Notes under the pieces: model-generated | Seen by the model: only the letters and a program-made list of their open reading frames with translations | The model's database searches: none | Told to the model about the DNA's origin: nothing | Position numbers and translations under genes: made by a program | Shown: positions 1-5,081 of the stretch, in pieces | Position numbering within the stretch: the first letter of the stretch is position 1 | Layout: every line of letters begins with the position of its first letter | Source: Hyphomicrobiales bacterium | GTDB lineage: Bacteria; Pseudomonadota; Alphaproteobacteria; Rhizobiales; Xanthobacteraceae | Direction: 5' to 3' | Assembly (NCBI GenBank): GCA_003133345.1 | Contig: PKXB01000048.1 | Location: forward strand, 6,021 to 11,101 | Length of the DNA: 5,081 bases

Positions 1-496
1 ATTTGAAGCGGCGCTCGATGTTGGGCCGCAAGATTTTCACCGCCATCGGCTTGTTGACGCCTTGTTGCGCGACCTCCGCCCGATGCACTTGCGCGATCGA
101 GGCGGCGGCGACGGCGGGCCCGAAGCTGGCATAGACGTCCGCCACCGGCTTGCCGAAAGCGGCGGCGACCACGGCTTCCGCCTCGCTTTGCGGAAACGGC
201 GCCATCTTGTCCTGCAGGCTTTCGAGATCGCGCGCGATGGCTCTGCCAACCACGTCGGGCCTGGTGGCGAGAAACTGGCCGAGCTTGACGTAGGTCGGTC
301 CGAGCTTGGTGAGCGCGGCGGCGAGCCGGCTCGAGCCGTCTTTTGCCGTGGGGCGTTCGATCAGGCGGGCGAGCGCGATTGCGGTCTTCGCTGGAAGCGG
401 TAACGGCCTGGTATCGACCAGCGCGAACACGCCTTCGCGCGCGAACACGAAGCCGGCGCGCGCGAGGCGAGTGAGATGGGAGAGGGCGGAGATCAC
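1..496 (-). CDS. ubiB: UbiB, ubiquinone biosynthesis atypical kinase-like protein (N-terminal 165 residues, cut by left edge)
   Basis: UbiB belongs to the ADCK/COQ8 atypical kinase family and is needed for ubiquinone synthesis at the inner membrane, probably as an ATPase supporting the Ubi enzymes rather than as a classical protein kinase. The visible part begins [16 protein letters not shown]. It carries the family KxGQ motif (KLGQ, residues 71-74, followed by FLATRPD), the alanine-rich loop that replaces the glycine-rich kinase loop (AAASIAQVH, 130-138) and the VAIK-type lysine in MAVKIL (Lys154). The frame stays open to the edge, so about two thirds of the usual roughly 500-residue protein, including the C-terminal membrane segments, lies outside. 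The start is GTG at 496-494. It overlaps the ubiE stop as GTGA, and the protein aligns with the expected UbiB N-terminus from that codon. The overlap suggests translational coupling to ubiE. No frameshift or missing motif is seen in the visible part. Confidence 0.93.
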   Translation of the reverse strand, partial: MISALSHLTRLARAGFVFAREGVFALVDTRPLPLPAKTAIALARLIERPTAKDGSSRLAAALTKLGPTYVKLGQFLATRPDVVGRAIARDLESLQDKMAPFPQSEAEAVVAAAFGKPVADVYASFGPAVAAASIAQVHRAEVAQQGVNKPMAVKILRPNIERRFK

Positions 497-1266
497 AACT
501 TCCAACACGAATGCAGCGCCACCACGCCGGCGGTCATCGACGTAAACGAGACGCGGCGGAAGCCGGCCGCCTCGATCATCTTCGCGAAGGCCGGCGGCTT
601 GGGAAACTTGCGGATCGATTCCACCAGATACTGATAGGCGTCGCGGTCGCCGGTGACCGCCTCGCCGATGCGCGGGATGACGTTGTAGGAATAAACGTCG
701 TACAGCGAACTTAGGCCCGGCAAGTCAACGGAAGAAAATTCCAGGCACAGGAAGCGCCCGCCGATCCGCAGCACGCGATAGGCCTCGGCCAGCGCGCGTT
801 CGATGCGCGGCACGTTGCGGATGCCGAAGGCGATGGTGACGCAGTCGAAGTGCCGATCCGGATAAGGCAGCGCTTCGGCATTGCCTTGCTCGAAGGTCAC
901 CGCGAAGTCGTGCCCGCGTTCGCGCGCGCGTTCGCGGCCAACGCTGAGCATGTCGGCATTGATGTCGCAGACAATGACGCGCACGCCCGGCCCGCCGGCC
1001 TCGACCACGCGGAACGCCACGTCGCCGGTGCCGCCGGCGAGATCGAGCAGGGCGAAGTCGCGACCACTTTTGGGCGGATTGACCGCGGTGACCAGCGCGT
1101 CCTTCCAGGCCCGGTGCAACCCGCCCGACATCAGGTCGTTCATCAGGTCATAGCGGCGCGCGACCGAATGGAACACGTCGTCCACCAGCGCTTGCTTGTC
1201 GGCCAGCGGCACGGTTTTTTCGCCGAAATGGGTGTCTGCGTTGGTGTTTTCTTGGGCCTTGCCCAT
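493..1266 (-). CDS. ubiE: UbiE, demethylmenaquinone / 2-octaprenyl-6-methoxy-1,4-benzoquinol C-methyltransferase
   Basis: This S-adenosylmethionine-dependent enzyme makes the C-methylation in ubiquinone synthesis (and in menaquinone synthesis where that exists). The 257-residue product matches the usual length of about 250. Family signature 1 is clear at 39-54 ([16 protein letters not shown]). The SAM-binding motif [12 protein letters not shown] is at 74-85, the motif-II acidic residue region VCDIN at 99-103, and [25 protein letters not shown] at 128-152 covers the later SAM and substrate motifs. The C-terminus [13 protein letters not shown] resembles that of other UbiE proteins. Signature 2 reads RVLRIGG (164-170) where RVLKPGG is usual, a mild deviation. 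ATG at 1266-1264 is preceded by AAAGGA (1280-1275) with an 8-base spacer. Alphaproteobacteria normally use ubiquinone and ubiB follows directly, so a ubiquinone role is favoured. Transcription probably starts in the 77-bp gap shared with mutM. Confidence 0.96.
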   Translation of the reverse strand: MGKAQENTNADTHFGEKTVPLADKQALVDDVFHSVARRYDLMNDLMSGGLHRAWKDALVTAVNPPKSGRDFALLDLAGGTGDVAFRVVEAGGPGVRVIVCDINADMLSVGRERARERGHDFAVTFEQGNAEALPYPDRHFDCVTIAFGIRNVPRIERALAEAYRVLRIGGRFLCLEFSSVDLPGLSSLYDVYSYNVIPRIGEAVTGDRDAYQYLVESIRKFPKPPAFAKMIEAAGFRRVSFTSMTAGVVALHSCWKL

Positions 1267-1343
1267 AGGAATAATCCTTTGCGGGCAGGACCATAGCGCG
1301 GGAACCTAAGGGGCGCTATGTGTGAACGGAACCAGAGTTAACC
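1267..1343. promoter_or_regulatory. Divergent intergenic region between ubiE and mutM
   Basis: These 77 bases separate the starts of ubiE (minus) and mutM (plus), so both 5' leaders and probably both promoters lie here. The ubiE ribosome binding site AAAGGA reads on the minus strand at 1280-1275. On the plus strand mutM has only weak candidates (GGAA at 1328-1331, AGAG at 1334-1337). I could not find a convincing -35/-10 pair for either gene. The inverted repeat listed separately takes up the centre. That promoters are present is inferred from the geometry. Confidence 0.5.
1292..1320. repeat. Perfect 8-bp inverted repeat, candidate operator
   Basis: CATAGCGC at 1292-1299 is mirrored exactly by GCGCTATG at 1313-1320 across a 13-base spacer. 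The half-sites start 21 bp apart, about two helical turns, so they face the same side of the DNA, as in many dimeric-regulator operators. The spacer contains a near-palindromic CCTAAGG centred on the same axis. The element sits between two divergent genes. It could bind a regulator acting on both, or form a hairpin in one leader. No regulator is identified. Confidence 0.4.
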
Positions 1344-2210
1344 ATGCCCGAGCTCCCCGAAGTCGAAACCGTGCGCCGCGGCCTGGCGCCCGCCATGGAA
1401 GGCGCGCGGCTTCTCAAGGTCGAAGTGCGCGATCGCCGCCTGCGTTGGCCGCTCGCCAAGGACTTCGAAAAGCGACTGACCGGGAAAACAGTGGAGGGGC
1501 TGGGCCGGCGGGCGAAATATCTGCTGGCGGACCTGTCGTCGGGCGACGTGCTGATGATGCATCTCGGCATGTCGGGTTCGTTCCGCGTCGGCAAGGACGC
1601 CAAGCCGGGCGTCTATTATCACGAGCGCTCAAAGAGTACCGCGCACGACCATGTGGTGTTTCACATGTCGAATGGCGCGACGGTCACCTTCAACGATCCG
1701 CGCCGCTTTGGCTCGATGAAGCTGGTGCCACGGGCCAAACTCGATTCCGAGCCGCTGCTGCGCGGGCTCGGGCCGGAACCTTTGGGAAATGAATTCGACG
1801 CCGCAATGCTGGCGACGGCTTGTATGGCCAAGAAGACCGCGCTGAAAGCCGCGCTCAGCGATCAGCGCGTGGTCGCCGGGCTCGGCAACATCTATGTCTG
1901 CGAGGCGCTGTTCCGCGCGCGGCTCTCTCCCAAGAGGCTTGCTTCCACCATCGCCGACCGCAACGGTAAGCCGAACGCACGTGCCGGCGCGCTGGTCGAT
2001 GCCATCAAGGCGGTGCTCCAGGACGCGATTCAAGCCGGCGGCTCCTCGCTGCGCGACCACCGCCGTACCGACGGCGCGCTCGGCGATTTCCAGCACAGTT
2101 TCCAGGTCTATGACCGCGAGGGCGCGCCGTGTCCGAGCTGCAAGGGCAAGATCAAACGCATCGTGCAGACCGGCCGCTCGACGTTCTATTGTCCGTCATG
2201 CCAGAAATAA
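1344..2210 (+). CDS. mutM: MutM (Fpg), formamidopyrimidine-DNA glycosylase / AP lyase
   Basis: MutM removes 8-oxoguanine and formamidopyrimidines from DNA and nicks the abasic site by beta,delta-elimination. The start is fixed by function: after Met removal the product begins [13 protein letters not shown], whose N-terminal proline is the nucleophile and Glu3 the acid catalyst. Other conserved residues are Lys58 (RRAKYL), Met76 (HLGMSG), Arg120 and Phe122 (DPRRFG), which with Met76 fill the space left by the flipped base, and Asn182 (GLGNIYV). The C-terminal zinc finger is intact, with Cys263, Cys266, Cys283 and Cys286 and the DNA-contacting Arg278 (TGRSTFYC). At 288 residues it is about 20 longer than E. 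coli MutM. Part of the excess is a charged insert near residues 83-100, a region I recall as also enlarged in related alphaproteobacteria. The ribosome binding site is weak. The hydratase gene follows after 22 bp. Confidence 0.97.
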   Translation: MPELPEVETVRRGLAPAMEGARLLKVEVRDRRLRWPLAKDFEKRLTGKTVEGLGRRAKYLLADLSSGDVLMMHLGMSGSFRVGKDAKPGVYYHERSKSTAHDHVVFHMSNGATVTFNDPRRFGSMKLVPRAKLDSEPLLRGLGPEPLGNEFDAAMLATACMAKKTALKAALSDQRVVAGLGNIYVCEALFRARLSPKRLASTIADRNGKPNARAGALVDAIKAVLQDAIQAGGSSLRDHRRTDGALGDFQHSFQVYDREGAPCPSCKGKIKRIVQTGRSTFYCPSCQK

Positions 2211-2221
2211 CCGCGCCCACC

Positions 2222-2230
2222 GGGAGAAAG
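2222..2230 (+). promoter_or_regulatory. Ribosome binding site that fixes the hydratase start
   Basis: GGGAGAAAG lies a few bases upstream of ATG 2233 and is a good Shine-Dalgarno match. The reading frame is open a further 339 bases upstream, to an ATG at 1894, but that stretch lies over mutM in another frame and translates to arginine/serine/alanine-rich text with no family resemblance. The site and the crotonase alignment both place the true start at 2233. Confidence 0.75.
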
Positions 2231-2232
2231 CC

Positions 2233-3006
2233 ATGAGCTATCAGAACATCATCGTCGAGACCAAAGGCCGGGTCGGCATCATCCGGCTCAACCGTCCGCA
2301 GCAGCTCAATGCGCTCAACCGCGCGCTCATCAGCGAGCTGATCCAGGCGATCGACGCCTTTGAGGCCGACGACGGCATCGGCTGCATGCTGCTCACCGGC
2401 AACGACAAGGCCTTCGCCGCCGGCGCCGACATCAAGGAGATGGCCGACAAGACCTTCATCGAGGTCTATCTCGGCAATTTCGCCGGTACCTGGGACCGCG
2501 CATCGCGCACCCGCAAGCCGATAGTGGCGGCGGTCGCCGGCTTCGCGCTCGGCGGCGGCTGCGAGCTCGCCATGCAATGCGACGTCATCATCGCGGCGGA
2601 TAATGCCAAATTCGGCCAGCCCGAGATCAAGCTCGGCGTCATTCCCGGTATCGGCGGCACGCAACGGCTCACGCGCGCGGTCGGCAAGGCCAAGGCGATG
2701 GATATGATCTTGACCGGCCGCATGATGGACGCCGCGGAAGCGGAAAAGTCCGGGCTGGTGGCGCGCGTCGTGCCGGCGGCAAACCTGATGGAGGAGGCGA
2801 TGAAGCTCGCCGATACCATCGCCAACATGTCGCTACCCTCGGTGCTGGCGGGCAAGGAGGCGATCAACCGTGCCTTCGAGGGCGGCTTATCGGAGGGCGT
2901 CGTATTCGAGCGGCGCATCTTCCACGCGCTGTTCGCGACGCAAGATCAGAAGGAAGGCATGAAGGCCTTCGTCGAGAAGCGCAAGCCGGTGTGGAAGAAT
3001 AAATAG
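2233..3006 (+). CDS. Enoyl-CoA hydratase (crotonase family)
   Basis: The product should hydrate trans-2-enoyl-CoA to 3-hydroxyacyl-CoA, the second step of fatty-acid beta-oxidation, in the cytoplasm as a hexamer like its relatives. The 257 residues have normal family length. [10 protein letters not shown] (61-70) supplies the oxyanion-hole Ala65, and [14 protein letters not shown] (104-117) supplies the second oxyanion residue Gly108 and catalytic Glu111. [20 protein letters not shown] (127-146) supplies catalytic Glu131. Both acids that position the water in the rat enzyme (Glu144, Glu164) are therefore present, so true hydratase activity is likely. The C-terminus [19 protein letters not shown] is typical. 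It probably shares mRNA with mutM (22-bp gap). The substrate chain length cannot be read from the sequence. The final AAA TAG lies inside the palindrome shared with the convergent gene. Confidence 0.95.
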   Translation: MSYQNIIVETKGRVGIIRLNRPQQLNALNRALISELIQAIDAFEADDGIGCMLLTGNDKAFAAGADIKEMADKTFIEVYLGNFAGTWDRASRTRKPIVAAVAGFALGGGCELAMQCDVIIAADNAKFGQPEIKLGVIPGIGGTQRLTRAVGKAKAMDMILTGRMMDAAEAEKSGLVARVVPAANLMEEAMKLADTIANMSLPSVLAGKEAINRAFEGGLSEGVVFERRIFHALFATQDQKEGMKAFVEKRKPVWKNK

Positions 3007-3018
3007 CGGCCGCTATTT
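3001..3018. terminator. Perfect 18-bp palindrome across two convergent stop codons, possible bidirectional terminator
   Basis: AAATAGCGGCCGCTATTT is identical to its reverse complement. It holds the last sense codon and stop (AAA TAG) of the hydratase on the plus strand and of the exported-protein gene on the minus strand. As RNA from either side it can fold into a 7-bp stem (AAATAGC/GCTATTT) with a GGCC loop. No long uridine run follows in either direction (only UUU at the stem end), so it is at best a modest intrinsic terminator. Its position between convergent genes supports the terminator reading. Activity is inferred. Confidence 0.45.
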
Positions 3019-4512
3019 CCGCACGCATATCACCTGCACGACCGACGCCTTGGCGTCGCCGGTTTGCGTCGGCGCGGTCTGAACGTCATGCGCGGCGAGG
3101 AAACCGCGGATGGTCTCGGCGCTGATGAGCCGCACCGGCGGCGCCGAGGCCTCGACGCTGGCGAGCACCGCATTGCCCATTTCCATCATGCCGACGAACT
3201 GCCCCTGCGCATCGAGCGCGGCGGCGCCGGAAAATCCGGCCATCGGCACCGGCTGGCGCAATTCGATCGCGCTGCCGTCCGCCAGCCGCGCCTTGATCTC
3301 GGTCAGCTTGCGGCTGCCGTCCTGCTCTTTCGGATCCGGAATGCCGACCAGCGTCAGCTCGCCCGTTCTGGGCGCATCGCGCGTCAGCGCCAGCGGCAAC
3401 GCCTTGCGCGGCCCATAGACGCGCAGCAGCGCGAGCCCGTTGTCCTTGTCGTCGGCGATGCGGTCGGCGTCGCCCAGCCCGGAAGCGACGATCACCTGGC
3501 AGCCTTCGGTGAGTTTCAAGTCGGTGACGATGTGGCCTTGCGCGCTCACCACCAGTCCGTTGCCGTATTCCACCGACCTCGCCAGCGCGGCATAGGGCGC
3601 GCTGCGCTCGGGAAATGGCGAGAACGAACTCGCCATCGCCACCATCACCGGCGCGACGATCGTTTCCATCATCTGGTCGTACAGCATGGTGAAGCCGCGC
3701 ACCTCGCCATCGCGCAGCTTGGCGCGCACGGAAAACAGCTTCAGGCCCTGCATGCCGCTGATGAAGAAATTGTCGTCGTGCAGCACGCTGGTTTCGATCC
3801 TGCGCGTGGCCGGTTCCTTCTTCTGCTGCTCGAACAGCGCGGCGAGCGTGAGCTTGGGATCCTTGATGCGGAAGGTTTCAACCTGCACCTCGTCATGGGC
3901 CGAGGACCAGCGCGTGCCGCGGGCGGCGTCGCGCGCATGCGGCACTAGCTTGGTTGGCAGGCCGATGCGGATGCCGGTGGCCGGGTCGACCACCACGTTC
4001 CAACCGAATTCGTCCTCGTGCACTTTGGCGGCGGCGACCAGCTCCGCGCGTTCGGCGAGCGTCAGTTCGCCCGTGATCTTCGCCTTGTGGCGCTTCTGGA
4101 AATTCTTGATTGCCGCCAGCATCGGGTCGCCGCCGGTGGGCTCGCCGGTATAGTCGCCCGCCCACAGCAGCGCGGCCTGGATTTTCAGGCGCTCGTCCGG
4201 CGGAATTCCCGCGAACACGTTGGGCGCTGGTTCGACTTTGGCGGCGGCAGGTTTCGGCGTGGCCGGCTTTGCGGCGACGGTCTTCGCGGCTGCGGGCGTC
4301 ACCGTGGTGGGCTTTACAGTGGCAGGCTTCACATCGGCAGGTTTGGGCGTGACCGCTTTCGCTTCGGTGGGTTTGGCTTCGGCCGGCTTCACTGTGGCCG
4401 GCTTGGCGTCGGGCTCCTTGGCCATCGGGATGATGCCGGGCGAATCCTGCGCCGGCGCCGGACCGGCACCGAGCAGCAGCGCGAGCATCACCAGAATCGG
4501 TCCCCAACGCAT
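3013..4512 (-). CDS. Exported protein with Lys/Pro/Ala repeat tether, peptidoglycan-binding-like module and degenerate trypsin-like domain
   Basis: No established name or function is recognised. From ATG 4512 the product has 499 residues. A signal peptide (MRWGPILVMLALLLGAGPAPA) probably ends after Ala21, pointing to the periplasm. Next come a tether of 12 five-residue units (37-96), a segment resembling a peptidoglycan-binding type 1 fold (106-163; IKNFQKRHKAKITGELTLAE), a mixed region (164-300), and a trypsin/HtrA-like domain (312-475). In that domain GNGLVVSAQGHIVTD matches the first strands, but the catalytic His position is Lys333 and the Asp position in NGLALLRV is Gly359. Only the Ser428 context (GFSGAAALDAQGQFVGM) survives, so protease activity is doubtful. 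A wall-associated binding or scaffold role is inferred. The mature protein has just two cysteines, Cys338 and Cys496. A 20-codon extension to TTG 4572 is rejected because it would bury the signal peptide. The gene converges with the hydratase and diverges from the MoeB/ThiF-type gene. Confidence 0.85.
   Translation of the reverse strand: MRWGPILVMLALLLGAGPAPAQDSPGIIPMAKEPDAKPATVKPAEAKPTEAKAVTPKPADVKPATVKPTTVTPAAAKTVAAKPATPKPAAAKVEPAPNVFAGIPPDERLKIQAALLWAGDYTGEPTGGDPMLAAIKNFQKRHKAKITGELTLAERAELVAAAKVHEDEFGWNVVVDPATGIRIGLPTKLVPHARDAARGTRWSSAHDEVQVETFRIKDPKLTLAALFEQQKKEPATRRIETSVLHDDNFFISGMQGLKLFSVRAKLRDGEVRGFTMLYDQMMETIVAPVMVAMASSFSPFPERSAPYAALARSVEYGNGLVVSAQGHIVTDLKLTEGCQVIVASGLGDADRIADDKDNGLALLRVYGPRKALPLALTRDAPRTGELTLVGIPDPKEQDGSRKLTEIKARLADGSAIELRQPVPMAGFSGAAALDAQGQFVGMMEMGNAVLASVEASAPPVRLISAETIRGFLAAHDVQTAPTQTGDAKASVVQVICVRK
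4225..4404 (-). repeat. Degenerate 15-bp coding repeat: 12 pentapeptide units (KPATV-like)
   Basis: On the minus strand this stretch encodes twelve consecutive five-residue units without a break in register: KPATV, KPAEA, KPTEA, KAVTP, KPADV, KPATV, KPTTV, TPAAA, KTVAA, KPATP, KPAAA, KVEPA. Ten of the twelve begin with Lys followed by Pro or a small residue, and KPATV occurs twice. The DNA period is 15 bp with many substitutions, so the array is old or under weak constraint. Such Lys/Pro/Ala-rich segments are usually extended, positively charged linkers. Here it separates the signal peptide from the peptidoglycan-binding-like module. Confidence 0.8.
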
Positions 4513-4620
4513 CGTTTCACGCCACCCTGATCTTGTTTTGCGGCACCTTAGCCCATCGAAGCGGGTGCGCAAGCATCAAGAGGCTGGCCGAAAGACCTGC
4601 AAAGCCATAGGGTTAAATTG
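4513..4620. promoter_or_regulatory. Divergent intergenic region between the exported-protein gene and the MoeB/ThiF-type gene
   Basis: These 108 bases hold the leaders of two divergent genes. The ribosome binding sites are AGGGTGG (4528-4522, minus) and AGGG (4609-4612, plus, 8 bases before ATG 4621). I see no convincing promoter hexamers, inverted repeat or riboswitch-like structure. Promoters are inferred from the gene arrangement only. Confidence 0.4.
4522..4528 (-). promoter_or_regulatory. Ribosome binding site that fixes the exported-protein start at 4512
   Basis: Read on the minus strand, AGGGTGG ends 9 bases before ATG 4512, just ahead of the signal peptide MRWGPILVML. The alternative in-frame TTG at 4572 has no Shine-Dalgarno-like sequence nearby and would add 20 polar, arginine-rich residues before the hydrophobic core. 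Confidence 0.65.
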
Positions 4621-5081
4621 ATGCTCGATGCAAAAGAACTCGAACGCTATGCGCGCCACATCGTGCTGCGCGAGGTCGGCGGCCCGGGGCAGGCCAAGCT
4701 CAAGGCCGCACGCGTGCTGGTGATCGGCGCCGGCGGCCTGGGCGCGCCGGTGCTGCTCTATCTCACGGCCGCCGGCGTCGGCACGCTCGGCGTGGTCGAT
4801 GACGACACGGTGTCGCTGTCGAATTTGCAGCGGCAGGTGATCTTTACCACCGATGATATCGGCAATCGCAAGGTGGATGGCGCCGAGGCGGTGATCGCGC
4901 GGCTCAATCCGCATGTGGCGGTGGAAACCCACATGACGCGGATCGATGCCAGCAACGCGCTCAAGCTGATCTCGGGTTACGACATCGTGGCCGACGGCTC
5001 CGACAATTTTGCCACCCGTTATCTGGTATCGGACGCCTGTTATTTCGCGAAAAAGCCGCTGGTCACCGCCGCGGTCGGCAC
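4621..5081 (+). CDS. moeB: MoeB/ThiF-family adenylyltransferase (N-terminal 153 residues, cut by right edge)
   Basis: The protein belongs to the E1-like HesA/MoeB/ThiF family, which adenylates the C-terminal Gly-Gly of a sulfur-carrier protein (MoaD for molybdopterin, ThiS for thiamine) using ATP. The start LERYARHIVLREVGGPGQ is typical of MoeB-type members. Visible motifs are the nucleotide-binding GAGGLG (36-41), VVDDDTVSLSNLQRQ (58-72) and DGSDNFATRYL (125-135). Residues matching the E. coli MoeB active site are all present: Arg12, Asp60, Arg71, Lys84 and Asp128. The frame is open to the edge, and the zinc-binding cysteines and C-terminal half (full length usually about 250) are outside. 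MoeB and ThiF share all these motifs, so the MoeB name rests mainly on the N-terminus and is not certain. AGGG at 4609-4612 supports ATG 4621. It diverges from the exported-protein gene. Confidence 0.85.
   Translation, partial: MLDAKELERYARHIVLREVGGPGQAKLKAARVLVIGAGGLGAPVLLYLTAAGVGTLGVVDDDTVSLSNLQRQVIFTTDDIGNRKVDGAEAVIARLNPHVAVETHMTRIDASNALKLISGYDIVADGSDNFATRYLVSDACYFAKKPLVTAAVG

Noticed and set aside
850..1296. Plus-strand frames antisense to ubiE
   Set aside because: ubiE has complete family motifs on the opposite strand; these frames show none.
1894..2232. In-frame upstream extension of the hydratase to an ATG at 1894 (370 residues in all)
   Set aside because: The extra 113 residues lie over mutM in another frame, look like arginine/serine-rich out-of-frame text, and the crotonase start plus the GGGAGAAAG site fit ATG 2233.
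3006..3013. NotI recognition sequence GCGGCCGC as a possible cloning scar or misjoin
   Set aside because: Both flanking genes end with natural family-like C-termini and intact stops, and such sites occur by chance in GC-rich genomes.
3064..3948. Long plus-strand frame (294 residues) rich in Arg, His and Gln
   Set aside because: It lies wholly antisense to the exported-protein gene, has the composition typical of shadow frames in GC-rich DNA, and shows no domain.
4513..4572. TTG start at 4572 for the exported-protein gene
   Set aside because: It would put 20 polar residues before a clear signal peptide, and no ribosome binding site precedes it; ATG 4512 has AGGGTGG.
4513..4620. Possible promoter hexamers on the minus strand (TTGCGC with a downstream TAAGGT)
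   Set aside because: The match to consensus is too weak to call a promoter.
4220..4621. Plus-strand frame encoding a hydrophobic Gly/Ala/Phe/Val-rich repeat protein
   Set aside because: It is the antisense of the Lys/Pro/Ala repeat and the signal-peptide region; its repeats simply mirror the real coding repeat.

Overview
The window is GC-rich, densely coded bacterial chromosome. The protein sequences and the block ubiB-ubiE / mutM-enoyl-CoA hydratase point to an alphaproteobacterium of the order Hyphomicrobiales (Rhizobiales), perhaps near the Nitrobacteraceae/Xanthobacteraceae. This placement rests on recalled family resemblance and gene order, not on a search.

Layout. Positions 1-1266 carry a minus-strand ubiquinone pair: ubiE, then ubiB starting with GTG inside the ubiE stop (GTGA overlap) and running off the left edge. 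A 77-bp intergenic region with a perfect 8-bp inverted repeat, half-sites 21 bp apart, separates ubiE from the divergent mutM (1344-2210). An enoyl-CoA hydratase gene (2233-3006) follows mutM after 22 bp, probably in the same operon. It converges with a minus-strand gene (3013-4512) for an exported protein. The two stop codons lie 6 bp apart within one perfect 18-bp palindrome (3001-3018). The exported protein has a signal peptide, a lysine/proline/alanine pentapeptide-repeat tether, a probable peptidoglycan-binding module and a C-terminal trypsin-like fold that seems to lack the catalytic His and Asp. A 108-bp divergent intergenic region leads to a MoeB/ThiF-family adenylyltransferase gene (4621 onward), cut by the right edge.

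Functions. UbiE and UbiB serve ubiquinone synthesis, MutM removes oxidised purines from DNA, the hydratase acts in acyl-CoA beta-oxidation, and the MoeB/ThiF protein activates a sulfur-carrier protein for molybdopterin or thiamine synthesis. These are mainly housekeeping roles. The exported pseudo-protease is the least understood gene. I see no mobile element, CRISPR array, RNA gene or defence-type system, and no non-coding stretch over 300 bases. The parts most worth a second look are the two palindromic elements and the exported protein.
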